Shown here piece by piece: positions 35,001-47,224 of a stretch of DNA of 64,000 bases. The number at the start of each line of letters is the position of its first letter. Within the stretch, counting starts at the first letter, position 1. The translations under genes and the position numbers were made by a program. The notes under the pieces are model-generated. The model made no database searches and was not told where the DNA came from. It was given only the letters and a program-made list of their open reading frames with translations. Source of the DNA: Plumapathes pennacea (taxonomy: Eukaryota; Cnidaria; Anthozoa; Antipatharia; Myriopathidae). The DNA lies in contig OZ038462.1 of the NCBI GenBank assembly GCA_964036295.1, forward strand, positions 16,366,264 to 16,430,263, written 5' to 3'.

Positions 35001-38000
35001 AAGTTATGTAACTTCATACTTCTAAATAAAAAGCGTCGCAATAAATGAGCCTTCCGTTTATGTACTGTGCGGATGGTTATGTTCTATCTAAAAACACTCT
35101 GTGTAAATATAACCACTGTTAACCGTGGTTTCAGTAACATTTTAAGGATTACCCATGGTTAACCATCTATTGAACAAAGTATGTTTTAAACAGAGATTGC
35201 GCAACTTTATGCTTCGTTTATGAAGCGTCACCATGACATACTGTGGCTTTTGTTCACTGTGCGGATAGTGATATTTTAATCACCACCCACTCTATGTTAA
35301 TATAAACACAGTAAACCTTGGATTTACTAACATTTTAAGGTTTAACCATTGTTACCCATCTTTGAAACTTAAACACATAAGAAAAATTGTGCAACTAGAT
35401 TTTTTTTATATTAAGCATCACCAAGCTGTGATGTGGTGCTTGTTTAATGTGTAAATAGTAATAACTTAAATACCAGCTACTCCTTGTTAGTATGACCACA
35501 TTTGATCGGAGTTTCAGTAACATTTTAAGGGTTACCCATAGTTAACGATTTATTAAAGAAAACATGTTTGAAGCAGGGACTGTGTAACTGCGTGCCTCGT
35601 TTTTGAAGCGTCAACACGAAATACTGTGGCATTTGTTTGCTGTACAAACAGTAATGTTTTAATCACCATCCACTCTGTGTTAACATAAGCACAGTGAACC
35701 ACGGTTCTACTAAAACTTTAAGGGCTATCCATGTTTACCCATCTTTTAAACTTAAGAAAAAAGTGAAAAAAAATATTGTCTAACTAGATGTTTGCAATAA
35801 AAGGCGTCACCAAGTCCTCGTGTGGCGCTTGTTTCCTTTGGGCTTAGTAATATTTAAACTCCAGCAGCTCTTTGTTAATATAAACACAGTGAACCTTGGA
35901 TTTACTAACATTTTAAGGGTTACCCATTGCTACCCATCTTTGAAACTTAAGAAAAACAACAAAAGTTGTGTAACTAGATTATTTCTATATAAGGCATCAC
36001 CAAGCTGTGATGTGGCCCTTCTCTACTGTGGGAATTGTAATATTTTCCTTACCAGCCACTCTTTCTTTATAAAAGCACAGTTAAGCGTGGATTGAGTAAC
36101 ATTTTACAGGTTAGCTATAGTTTACTCATCTATTAACCGAACTATATTTTAAACACAAGTTATGTAACTTCATACTTCTAAATGAAAAGCGTCGCAATAA
36201 CAGAGCCTTACGTTTATGTACTTTGCGGATGGTTATGTTCTATCTAAAAACACTCTGTGTAAATATAACCACTGTTAACCGTGGTTTCAGTAACATTTTA
36301 AGGATTACCCATGGTTAACCATCTATTGAACGAAGTATGTTTTAAACAGAGATTGCGCAACTTTATGCTTCGTTTATGAAGCGTCACCACGACATACTGT
36401 GGCTTTCTTTCACTGTCCGGATAGTGATATTTTAATCACCACCCACTCTATGTTGATATAAACACAGTAAACCTTGAATTTACTAACATTTTAAGGGCTA
36501 ACCATTGTTACCCATCTTAGAAACTTAAAAGCAAGAAAAATTCTGTAACTAGATTTTTTCTATACTAAGCATCACCACGCTGTGATGTGGTGCTTGTTTA
36601 CTGTGTAAATAGTAATAACTTAAATACCAGCTACTCCTTGTTAGTATAAGCACAGTTGATCGGGGTTTCACTAACATTTTAAGGGTTACCCATGGCTAAG
36701 GATTTATTAAAAAAATATGTTTGAAGCAGGGACTGTGTAACTGCGTGCCTCGCTTTTGAAGCGTCAACACGAAATACTGTGGCATTTGTTTGCTGTACGG
36801 ACAGTAATGTTTTAAACACCATCCACTCTGTGTTAACTTAAGCACAGTGAACAATGGTTCTACTAACATTTCAAGGTTTATCCATGGTTACCCATCTTTT
36901 AAACTTAAGAAACAAGTGAAAAAAAAATTGTCTAACTAGATGTTTGCAATAAAAGGCGTCACCAAGTCGTGATGTGGCGCTTGTTTCCTTTGGGCTTAGT
37001 AATATCTTAAATTCCAGCAACTCTTTGTTAATATAAGCACAGTGAACCTTGGATTTACTAAAATTTTAAGGGTTACCCATTGTTACCCATCTTTGAAACT
37101 TAAGAAAATCAACAAAAGTTGTGTAACTAGATTATTTCTATATAAGGCATCACCAAGCTGTGATGTGGCCCTTGTCTACTGTGGGAATTGTAATATTATA
37201 CTTACCAGCCACTCTTTCTTTATAAAAGCACAGTTAAGCGTGGATTGAGTAACATTTTAAAGGTTAGCTAAAGTTTACTCATCTATTAACGGAACTATAT
37301 TTTAAACACAAGTTATGTAACTTCATACTTCTAAATAAAAAGCGTCGCAATAACTGAGCCTTACGTTTATGTAATGTGCGGATGGTTATGTTCTATCTAA
37401 AAACACTCTGTGTAAATATAACCACTGTTAACCGTGGTTTCAGTAACATTTTAAGGATTACCCATGGTTAACCATCTATTGAACGAAGTATATTTTAAAC
37501 AGAGATTGCGCAACTTTATGCTTCGTTTATGAAGCGTCACCACGACATACTGTGGCTTTCTTTCACTGTCCGGATAGTGATATTTTAATCACCACCCACT
37601 CTATGTTAATATAAACACAGTAAACCTTGGATTTACTAACATTTTAAGGGTTAACCATTCTTACCCATCTTTGAAACTTAAGCGCAAGAAAAATTCTGTA
37701 ACTAGGGACAGTAATATTTTAAACACCATCCAATCTGTTTTAACTTAGGCACAGTGAACAATGGTTCTACTAACATTTTAAGGTTTATCCATGGTTACCC
37801 ATCTTTGAAACTTAAAAGCAGGAAAAATTCTATAACTAGATTTTTTCTATATTAAGCATCACAAAGCTGTAATGTGGCCCTTCTTTACTGTGGGAATTGT
37901 AATATTTTCCTTACCAGCCACTCTTTCTTTATAAAAGCACAGTTAAGCGTGGATTGAGTAACGTTTTAAAGGTTAGCTATACTTTACTCATCTATTAACC

Positions 38001-41000
38001 GAACTATATTTTAAACACAAGTTATGTAACTTCATACTTCTAAATAAAAAGCGTCGCAATAAATGAGCCTTCCGTTTATGTACTGTGCGGATGGTTATGT
38101 TCTATCTAAAAACACTCTGTGTAAATATAACCACTGTTAACCGTGGTTTCAGTAACATTTTAAGGATTACCCATGGTTAACCATCTATTGAACAAAGTAT
38201 GTTTTAAACAGAGATTGCGCAACTTTATGCTTCGTTTATGAAGCGTCACCATGACATACTGTGGCTTTTGTTCACTGTGCGGATAGTGATATTTTAATCA
38301 CCACCCACTCTATGTTAATATAAACACAGTAAACCTTGGATTTACTAACATTTTAAGGGTTAACAATTCTTACCCATCTTTGAAACTTAAACACATAAGA
38401 AAAATTGTGTAACTAGATTTTTTTTATATTAAGCATCACCAAGCTGTGATGTGGTGCTTGTTTACTGTGTAAATAGTAATATCTTAAATACCAGCTACTC
38501 CTTCTTAGTATAAGCACAGTTGATCGGGGTTTTAGTAACATTTTAAGGGTTACCCATGGTTAACGATTTATTAAACAAAACATGTTTGAAGCAGGGACTG
38601 TGTAACTGCGTGCCTCGTTTTTGAAGCGTCAACACGAAATACTGTGGCTTTTTTTTGCTGTACGGACAATAATGTTTTAATCACCATCCACTCTGTGTTA
38701 ACATAAGCAAAGTGAAACATGGTTCTACTAACACTTTAAGGGTTATCCATGGTTACCCATCTTTTAAACTTAAGAAAAAAGTGAAAAAAAATATTGTCTA
38801 ACTAGATGTTTACAATAAAAGGCGTCACCAAGTCCTCGTGTGGCGCTTGTTTCCTTTGGGCTTAGTAATATTTAAACTCCAGCAGCTCTTTGTTAATATA
38901 AACACAGTGAACCTTGGATTTACTAACATTTTAAGGGTTACCCATTGTTACCCATCTTTGAAACTTAAGAAAAACAACAAAAGTTGTGTAACTAGATTAT
39001 TTCTATATAAGGCATCACCAAGCTGTGATGTGGCCCTTCTCTACTGTGGGAATTGTAATATTTTCCTTACCAGCCACTCTTTCTTTATAAAAGCACAGTT
39101 AAGCGTGGATTGAGTAACATTTTACAGGTTAGCTATAGTTTACTCATCTATTAACCGAACTATATTTTAAACACAAGTTATGTAACTTCATACTTCTAAA
39201 TGAAAAGCGTCGCAATAACAGAGCCTTGCGTTTATGTACTGTGCGGATGGTTATGTTCTATCTAAAAACACTCTGTGTAAATATAACCACTGTTAACCGT
39301 GGTTTCAGTAACATTTTAAGGATTACCCATGGTTAACCATCTATTGAACGAAGTATGTTTTAAACAGAGATTGCGCAACTTTATGCTTCGTTTATGAAGC
39401 GTCACCACGACATACTGTGGCTTTCTTTCACTGTCCGGATAGTGATATTTTAATCACCACCCACTCTATGTTAATATAAACACAGTAAACCTTGAATTTA
39501 CTAACATTTTAAGGGCTAACCATTGTTACCCATCTTTGAAACTTAAAAGCAAGAAAAATTCTGTGACTAGATTTTTTCTATACTAAGCATCACCACGCTG
39601 TGATGTGGTGCTTGTTTACTGTGTAAATAGTAATAACTTAAATACCAGCTACTCCTTGTTAGTATAAGCACAGTTGATCGGGGTTTCACTAACATTTTAA
39701 GGGTTACCCATGGCTAAGGATTTATTAAAAAAATATGTTTGAAGCAGGGACTGTGTAACTGCGTGCCTCGCTTTTGAAGCGTCAACACGAAATACTGTGG
39801 CATTTGTTTGCTGTACGGACAGTAATGTTTTAAACACCATCCACTCTGTGTTAACTTAAGCACAGTGAACAATGGTTCTACTAAAATTTTAAGGTTTATC
39901 CATGGTTACCCATCTTTTAAACTTAAGAAAAAAGTGAAAAAAAAATTGTCTAACTAGATGTTTGCAATAAAAGGCGTCACCAAGTCGTGATGTGGCGCTT
40001 GTTTCCTTTGGGCTTAGTAATATCTTAAATTCCAGCAACTCTTTGTTAATATAAGCACAGTGAACCTTGGATTTACTAACATTTTAAGGGTTACCCATTG
40101 TTACCCATCTTTGAAACTTAAGAAAATCAACAAAAGTTGTGTAACTAGATTATTTCTATATAAGGCATCACCAAGCTGTGATGTGGCCCTTCTCTACTGT
40201 GGGAATTGTAATATTATACTTACCAGCCACTCTTTCTTTATAAAAGCACAGTTAAGCGTGGATTGAGTAACATTTTACAGGTTAGCTATAGTTTACTCAT
40301 CTATTAACGGAACTATATTTTAAACACAAGTTATGTAACTTCATACTTCTAAATAAAAAGCGTCGCAATAACAGAGCCTTGCGTTTATGTACTGTGCGGA
40401 TGGTTATGTTCTATCTAAAAACACTCTGTGTAAATATAACCACTGTTAACCGTGGTTTCAGTAACATTTTAAGGATTACCCATGGTTAACCATCTATTGA
40501 ACGAAGTATGTTTTAAACAGAGATTGCGCAACTTTATGCTTCGTTTATGAAGCGTCACCACGACATACTGTGGCTTTCTTTCACTGTCCGGATAGTGATA
40601 TTTTAATCACCACCCACTCTATGTTAATATAAACACAGTAAACCTTGGATTTACTAACATTTTAAGGGTTAACCATTCTTACCCATCTTTGAAACTTAAA
40701 CGCAAGAAAAATTCTAAAACTACGGACAGTAATATTTTAAACACCATCCAATCTGTTTTAACTTAGGCACAGTGAACAATGGTTCTACTAACATTTTAAG
40801 GTTTATCCATGGTTACCCATCTTTGAAACTTAAAAGCAAGAAAAATTCTGTAACTAGATTTTTTCTATATTAAGCATCACCAAGCTGTGATGTGGCCCTT
40901 CTTTACTGTGGGAATTGTAATATTTTCCTTACCAGCCACTCTTTCTTTATAAAAGCACAGTTAAGCGTGAATTGAGTAACATTTTAAAGGTTAGCTATAG

Positions 41001-43953
41001 TTTACTCATCTATTAACCGAACTATATTTTAAACACAAGTTATGTAACTTCATACTTCTAAATAAAAAGCGTCGCAATAAATGAGCCTTGCGTTTATGTA
41101 CTGTGCGGATGGTTATGTTCTATCTAAAAACACTCTGTGTAAATATAACCACTGTTAACCGTGGTTTCAGTAACATTTTAAGGATTACCCATGGTTAACC
41201 ATCTATTGAACAAAGTATGTTTTAAACAGAGATTGCGCAACTTTATGCTTCGTTTATGAAGCGTCACCATGACATACTGTGGCTTTTGTTCACTGTGCGG
41301 ATAGTGATATTTTAATCACCACCCACTCTATGTTAATATAAACACAGTAAACCTTGGATTTACTAACATTTTAAGGGTTAACAATTCTTACCCATCTTTG
41401 AAACTTAAACACATAAGAAAAATTGTGTAACTAGATTTTTTTTATATTAAGCATCACCAAGCTGTGATGTGGTGCTTGTTTACTGTGTAAATAGTAATAA
41501 CTTAAATACCAGCTACTCCTTGTTAGTATAAGCACAGTTGATCGGGGTTTCAGTATCATTTTAAGGGTTATCAATGGCTAACGATTTATTAAACAAAATA
41601 TGTTTGAAGCAGGGACTGTGTAACTGCGTGCCTCGCTTTTGAAGCGTCAACACGAAATACTGTGGCATTTGTTTGCTGTACGGACAGTAATATTTTAAAC
41701 ACCATCCACTCTTTTTTAACTTAAGTACAGTGAACAATGGCTCTACTAACACTTTAAGGTTTATCCATGGTTACCCATCTTTTAAACTTAAGAAAAAAGT
41801 GAAAAAAAAATATTGTCTAACTAGATGTTTGCAATAAATGGCGTAACCAAGTCCTCATGTGGCGCTTGTTTCCTTTGGGCATAGTAATATCTTAAACTCC
41901 AGCAACTCTTTGTTAATATAAACACAGTGAACCTTGGATTTACTAACATTTTAAGGGTTACCCATTGTTACCCATCTTTGAAACTTAAACACATAAGAAA
42001 AAATGTGTAACTAGATTTTTTCTATATTAAGCATCACCAAGTTGTGATTTGGCCCTTCTCTACTGTGGGAATTGTAATATTTTCCTTACCAGCCACTCTT
42101 TCTTTATAAAAGCACAGTTAAGCGTGGATTGAGTAACATTTTAGAGGTTAGCTATAGTTTACTCATCTATTAACCGAACTATATTTTAAACACAAGTTAT
42201 GTAACTTCATACTTCTAAATAAAAAGCGTCGCAATAAATGAGCCTTCCGTTTATGTACTGTGCGGATGGTTATGTTCTATCTAAAAACACTCTGTGTAAA
42301 TATAACCACTGTTAACCGTGGTTTCAGTAACATTTTAAGGATTACCCATGGTTAACTATCTATTGAACAAAGTATGTTTTAAACAGAGATTGCGCAACTT
42401 TATGCTTCGTTTATGAAGCGTCACCATGACATACTGTGGCTTTTGTTCACTGTGCGGATAGTGATATTTTAATCACCACCCACTCTATGTTAATATAAAC
42501 ACAGTAAACTTTGGATTTACTAACATTTTAAGGGTGAACAATTGTTACCCATCTTTGAAACTTAAACACATAAGAAAAATTGTGCAACTAGATTTTTTTT
42601 ATATTAAGCATCACCAAGCTGTGATGTGGTGCTTGTTTATTGTGTAAATAGTAATAACTTAAATACCAGCTACTCCTTGTTAGTATGAGCACAGTTGATC
42701 GGGGTTTCAGTAACATTTTAAGGGTTACCCATAGTTAACGATTTATTAAAGAAAACATGTTTGAAGCAGGGACTGTGTAACTGCGTGCCTCGTTTTTGAA
42801 GCGTCAACACGAAATACTGTGGCATTTGTTTGCTGTACAAACAGTAATGTTTTAATCACCATCCACTCTGTGTTAACATAAGCACAGTGAACCACGGTTC
42901 TACTAACACTTTAAGGGCTATTCATGGTTACCCATCTTTTAAACTTAAGAAAAAAGTGAAAAAAAATATTGTCTAACTAGATGTTTGCAATAAAAGGCGT
43001 CAACAAATCGTGATGTGGCGCTTGTTTCCTTTGGGCTTACTGATATCTTAAATTCCAGCAACTCTTTGTTAATATAAGCACAGTGAACCTTGCATTTACT
43101 AACATTTTAAAGGTTACCCTTTGTTATCCATCTTTGAAACTTAAGAAAATCAACAAAAGTTGTGTAACTAGATTATTTCTATATAAGGCATCACCAAGCT
43201 GTGATGTGGCCCTTGTCTACTGTGGGAATTGTAATATTATACTTACCAGCCACTCTTTCTTTATAAAAGCACAGTTAAGCGTGGATTGAGTAACATTTTA
43301 AAGGTTAGCTAAACTTTACTCATCTATTAACGGAACTATATTTTAAACACAAGTTATGTAACTTCATACTTCTAAATAAAAAGCGTCGCAATAACTGAGC
43401 CTTGCGTTTATGTAATGTGCGGATGGTTATGTTCTATCTAAAAACACTCTGTGTAAATATAACCACTGTTAACCTTGGTTTCAGTAACATTTTAAGGATT
43501 ACCCATGGTTAACCATCTATTGAACGAAGTATGTTTTAAACAGAGATTGCCCAACTTTATGCTTCGTTTATGAAGCGTCACCACGACATACTGTGGCTTT
43601 CTTTCACTGTCCGGATAGTGATATTTTAATCACCACCCACTCTATGTTAATATAAACACAGTAAACCTTGGATTTACTAACATTTTAAGGGTTAACCATT
43701 GTTACCCATCTTTGAAACTTAAGCGCAAGAAAAATTCTGTAACTAGGAACAGTAATATTTTAAACACCATCCACTCTGTTTTAACTTAGGCACAGTGAAC
43801 AATGGTTCTACTAACATTTTAAGGTTTATCCATGGTTACCCATCTTTGAAACTTAAAAGCAAGAAAAATTCTGTAACTAGATTTTTTCTATATTAAGCAT
43901 CACAAAGGTGTAATGTGGCCCTTCTTTACTGTGGGAATTGTAATATTTTCCTT
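32007..43953. repeat. satellite block 3, 3.02-kb super-HOR
   Basis: A monomers start at about 33166, 34322, 35031, 36186, 37339, 38048, 39205, 40357, 41067, 42225 and 43379, giving spacings 1156, 709, 1155, 1153, 709, 1157, 1152, 710, 1158 and 1154. The super-unit (6+6+4 monomers, about 3,020 bp) therefore recurs every 3,017-3,022 bp. Monomers measured in one hexamer are 192, 190, 193, 194, 191 and 196 bp. The 4-monomer part joins A, B, a shortened D/B hybrid and F. Each A monomer carries the 12-bp palindrome ATGGTTAACCAT. No gene is present. Confidence 0.94.
43942..43953. repeat. left target-site duplication of Penelope-like element
   Basis: aatattttcctt here and again at 47225-47236, part of satellite monomer F in which it normally occurs once. 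Confidence 0.9.
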
Positions 43954-44155
43954 GGCAAATGGTTTGAACCCAGGAGTGTGAACAGTAGGTTGGTTGTGAT
44001 CGTCCGGGTTAGAGTAGTCTCCAGAAAGACTGTTGTTGGTGACTGACGTTTCGACTACCTGAGCGGAAGTCATCTTCAGAGTCAAGTGAAAAGTATTCGT
44101 CAGATGGCGGAATATATGTCTCTGGTTGTAGAAGTGATTGGTCCGTTATGTCGGT

Positions 44156-45676
44156 CTATGGTTGGTCGAGTCGGTTTGGTTGTGTTTCGTTATTGGTCAG
44201 TTGATGTTCTTTTGTCCTGTTGATTAGTCTATTGTTCGTTCGGTTGCGTTTGATGTCATCTATCAGTCGTTTGTAAGGTGCCGGTAGTTGTTGACATCTG
44301 TTGAGTGGTTTCCGTTCTAAGTTTGTGTACCAGCTTTCCAGTGTAAGTCGTTGGTAGTAGTTGGTACTGTGGCTGATGCATTCAGCAGAGTCCCAGTTGA
44401 TGTCGTGTTTAGTCTGTCGGTGGTGTTCAGAAATGTGATTTCTGATGTCGCCGTTTCTGGTAGCTCGTTTGTGTTCAGTAAGTCTCGTGTTCAGGTTTCT
44501 GCCAGTTTCACCGATGTAGGTGGCTTTGCAGTCAGTACAAGATATTCTGTATACTGTTCCCTGTCTGTTGATGGGTTCGTCTTTGTCCTTTACGTTGGTC
44601 AGTAAGTCGCGTAGAGTCGTGATGGGTTTGTGGGCTACCCGGATGTTGTAGGGTCGTAGAATACGTGCTATCGTCTCAGAGGTGCCTCTGATATACGGTA
44701 GTGTGGCCAAGGTCAATGGAGTTGTGTCGTTAGTGGTTTCGTTGTCGGTAGTCTCGTTGGGTGCGGTGTTCTTGTGAGTGTTGCGTTTGACAAAGTTAGG
44801 GTCGTGGTCGTTCTTCTGGAAAACGCGTTCCAGGTGTCGGGTCTCGTTAAGTAAGTCGTCGGGAGAGTCACAAAGTAGTTGCGCTCGTTTCGTCAGCGTT
44901 CTGATCGTGGTAGCCTTGTGTGAAGTAGGGTTGTAAGAAGTCTGGTCAAGTAGTCTGTCAGTGTGCGTTGGTTTTCTGTAGACTGTAGTTCGTAGCCTGT
45001 CGTTGTCGTGGCTCACGAGGCAATCTAAGAACGGAAGTTTTCCGTTGTCTTCGATTTCCTTAGTGAACTGTATGTCAGGGTTTTGGTCGTTCAGGTGTTT
45101 GTGGAAGGAGTCAATGTCGTCTTTGTGTACAGCAGTGAACGTATCGTCAACGTATCGTAGCCAGAGAGGCAGCGTTTGTTCGTAGGTTGCAAGGGCGCGT
45201 TCTTCGATGTGTTGCATCACAATTTCTGCTACAATAACAGAGACCGGTGAACCCATTGCTGTTCCGTGTAGTTGTCGGTAGTGTTTTCCGTTGTACTGGA
45301 AGTACGTGGAAGTCAAGCATAGAGTTAGTAACTCCATGACGTCTTTAGTCGGTAAGGGTAGTTTGGTAGTGTGGCGTTCGATAGCAGTTTCAGTACACTG
45401 TAGTGCCAACTGAAGTGGAATACTGGTGAACAGTGATTTCACATCAAAGGACACGAGTTTGTAGTCGTTAGGTATCTGTATAGTCTTGATCGCGTCGATG
45501 AAGTTCTCAGTAGACTGTAGTTTGTGTTTAGAATTGTTTGTCAGCGGTTTCAGTATGGTCGTTAAGTACTTCGAGAGTTCGTACGTCGGGGACCCACAGA
45601 ACGAAACTATGGGTCGCATCGGTATGTTAGGTTTGTGCAGTTTGGGTAGTCCGTAGAGTTTCGGTGACTGTGGCAC
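44156..45676 (-). CDS. Penelope-like reverse transcriptase / GIY-YIG endonuclease (5'-truncated)
   Basis: 506 residues from the first Met. The frame continues open upstream to about 45736, where the other arm begins, so the start is lost; Penelope proteins are usually 700 or more residues. RT motifs: KLYGLPKLHKP (6-16), FDVKSLFTSIP (77-87), HGTAMGSPVS (137-146) and catalytic YVDD (175-178), then FLDC. The C-terminal GIY-YIG nuclease has CTDC (380-383), TYIGETGRN and a downstream catalytic Glu in LESWY. It would nick target DNA and prime reverse transcription. The catalytic residues are intact, but the truncated N-terminus argues against autonomy. Confidence 0.93.
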   Translation of the reverse strand: MPQSPKLYGLPKLHKPNIPMRPIVSFCGSPTYELSKYLTTILKPLTNNSKHKLQSTENFIDAIKTIQIPNDYKLVSFDVKSLFTSIPLQLALQCTETAIERHTTKLPLPTKDVMELLTLCLTSTYFQYNGKHYRQLHGTAMGSPVSVIVAEIVMQHIEERALATYEQTLPLWLRYVDDTFTAVHKDDIDSFHKHLNDQNPDIQFTKEIEDNGKLPFLDCLVSHDNDRLRTTVYRKPTHTDRLLDQTSYNPTSHKATTIRTLTKRAQLLCDSPDDLLNETRHLERVFQKNDHDPNFVKRNTHKNTAPNETTDNETTNDTTPLTLATLPYIRGTSETIARILRPYNIRVAHKPITTLRDLLTNVKDKDEPINRQGTVYRISCTDCKATYIGETGRNLNTRLTEHKRATRNGDIRNHISEHHRQTKHDINWDSAECISHSTNYYQRLTLESWYTNLERKPLNRCQQLPAPYKRLIDDIKRNRTNNRLINRTKEHQLTNNETQPNRLDQP

Positions 45677-45700
45677 CGAAGATCTCAGTCGGTAGTAACG

Positions 45701-47053
45701 TTGAATGTCAATAGCGTCAGTCTTTCTCGGTCTTTCCCTAACGACTACAAACTCGTGTCCTTTGATGTGAAATCACTGTTCACCAGTATTCCACTTCAGT
45801 TGGCACTACAGTGTACTGAAACTGCTATCGAACGCCACACTACCAAACTACCCTTACCGACTAAAGACGTCATGGAGTTACTAACTCTATGCTTGACTTC
45901 CACGTACTTCCAGTACAACGGAAAACACTACCGACAACTACACGGAACAGCAATGGGTTCACCGGTCTCTGTTATTGTAGCAGAAATTGTGATGCAACAC
46001 ATCGAAGAACGCGCCCTTGCAACCTACGAACAAACGCTGCCTCTCTGGCTACGATACGTTGACGATACGTTCACTGCTGTACACAAAGACGACATTGACT
46101 CCTTCCACAAACACCTGAACGACCAAAACCCTGACATACAGTTCACTAAGGAAATCGAAGACAACGGAAAACTTCCGTTCTTAGATTGCCTCGTGAGCCA
46201 CGACAACGACAGGCTACGAACTACAGTCTACAGAAAACCAACGCACACTGACAGACTACTTGACCAGACTTCTTACAACCCTACTTCACACAAGGCTACC
46301 ACGATCAGAACGCTGACGAAACGAGCGCAACTACTTTGTGACTCTCCCGACGACTTACTTAACGAGACCCGACACCTGGAACGCGTTTTCCAGAAGAACG
46401 ACTACGACCCTAACTTTGTCAAACGCAACACTCACAAGAACACCGCACCCAACAAGACTACCGACAACGAAACCACTAACGACACAACTCCATTGACCTT
46501 GGCCACACTACCGTATATCAGAGGCACCTCTGAGACGATAGCACGTATTCTACGACCCTACAACATCCGGGTAGCCCACAAACCCATCACGACTCTACGC
46601 GACTTACTGACCAACGTAAAGGACAAAGACGAACCCATCAACAGACAGGGAACAGTATACAGAATATCTTGTACTGACTGCAAAGCCACCTACATCGGTG
46701 AAACTGGCAGAAACCTGAACACGAGACTTACTGAACACAAACGAGCTACCAGAAACGGCGACATCAGAAATCACATTTCTGAACACCACCGACAGACTAA
46801 ACACGACATCAACTGGGACTCTGCTGAATGCATCAGCCACAGTACCAACTACTACCAACGACTTACACTGGAAAGCTGGTACACAAACTTAGAACGGAAA
46901 CCACTCAACAGATGTCAACAACTACCGGCACCTTACAAACGACTGATAGATGACATCAAACGCAACCGAACGAACAATAGACTAATCAACAGGACAAAAG
47001 AACATCAACTGACCAATAACGAAACACAACCAAACCGACTCGACCAACCATAG
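45701..47053 (+). CDS. Penelope-like RT / GIY-YIG endonuclease, inverted second copy
   Basis: 450-codon frame. Native Penelope sequence starts at about 45737 (NDYKLVSFDVKS); the first dozen residues are read from the antisense of the other copy and are not original. From there it matches the minus copy residue for residue except two changes (NDYDP for NDHDP; NKTT for NETT), so it lacks the first RT motif but keeps YVDD and TYIGETGRN. Near identity implies that both arms formed together from one template, or have been homogenised. Confidence 0.9.
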   Translation: MNVNSVSLSRSFPNDYKLVSFDVKSLFTSIPLQLALQCTETAIERHTTKLPLPTKDVMELLTLCLTSTYFQYNGKHYRQLHGTAMGSPVSVIVAEIVMQHIEERALATYEQTLPLWLRYVDDTFTAVHKDDIDSFHKHLNDQNPDIQFTKEIEDNGKLPFLDCLVSHDNDRLRTTVYRKPTHTDRLLDQTSYNPTSHKATTIRTLTKRAQLLCDSPDDLLNETRHLERVFQKNDYDPNFVKRNTHKNTAPNKTTDNETTNDTTPLTLATLPYIRGTSETIARILRPYNIRVAHKPITTLRDLLTNVKDKDEPINRQGTVYRISCTDCKATYIGETGRNLNTRLTEHKRATRNGDIRNHISEHHRQTKHDINWDSAECISHSTNYYQRLTLESWYTNLERKPLNRCQQLPAPYKRLIDDIKRNRTNNRLINRTKEHQLTNNETQPNRLDQP

Positions 47054-47129
47054 ACCGACATAACGGACCAATCACTTCTACAACCAGAGACATATATTCC
47101 GCCATCTGACGAATACTTTTCACTTGACT

Positions 47130-47168
47130 CTGAAGATGACTTCCGCTCAGGTAGTCGAAACGTCAGTC
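47130..47168 (+). ncRNA. weak hammerhead-like motif in Penelope 3' region
   Basis: CTGA-aga-TGA, a GACT/AGTC stem and CGAAACGTC occur in the order of a hammerhead ribozyme core, but CTGATGA is interrupted by three bases. The mirror copy is at 44038-44076 on the minus strand. Penelope-like elements are known to carry hammerheads; this one is imperfect. Confidence 0.25.
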
Positions 47169-47224
47169 ACCAACAACAGTCTTTCTGGAGACTACTCTAA
47201 CCCGGACGATCACAACCAACCTAC

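Larger units (their letters stand above)
43954..47224. mobile_element. Penelope-like element, head-to-head palindromic double copy
   Basis: Two arms of 1,488 bp each (43985-45472 minus, 45737-47224 plus) are inverted copies around a 264-bp single-copy centre that belongs to the minus copy. A further 31 bp at the left (43954-43984) is present only in the minus copy. The whole unit sits between one pair of 12-bp duplications, so it integrated as a single event. Both arms encode reverse transcriptase plus a GIY-YIG endonuclease. Confidence 0.9.
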
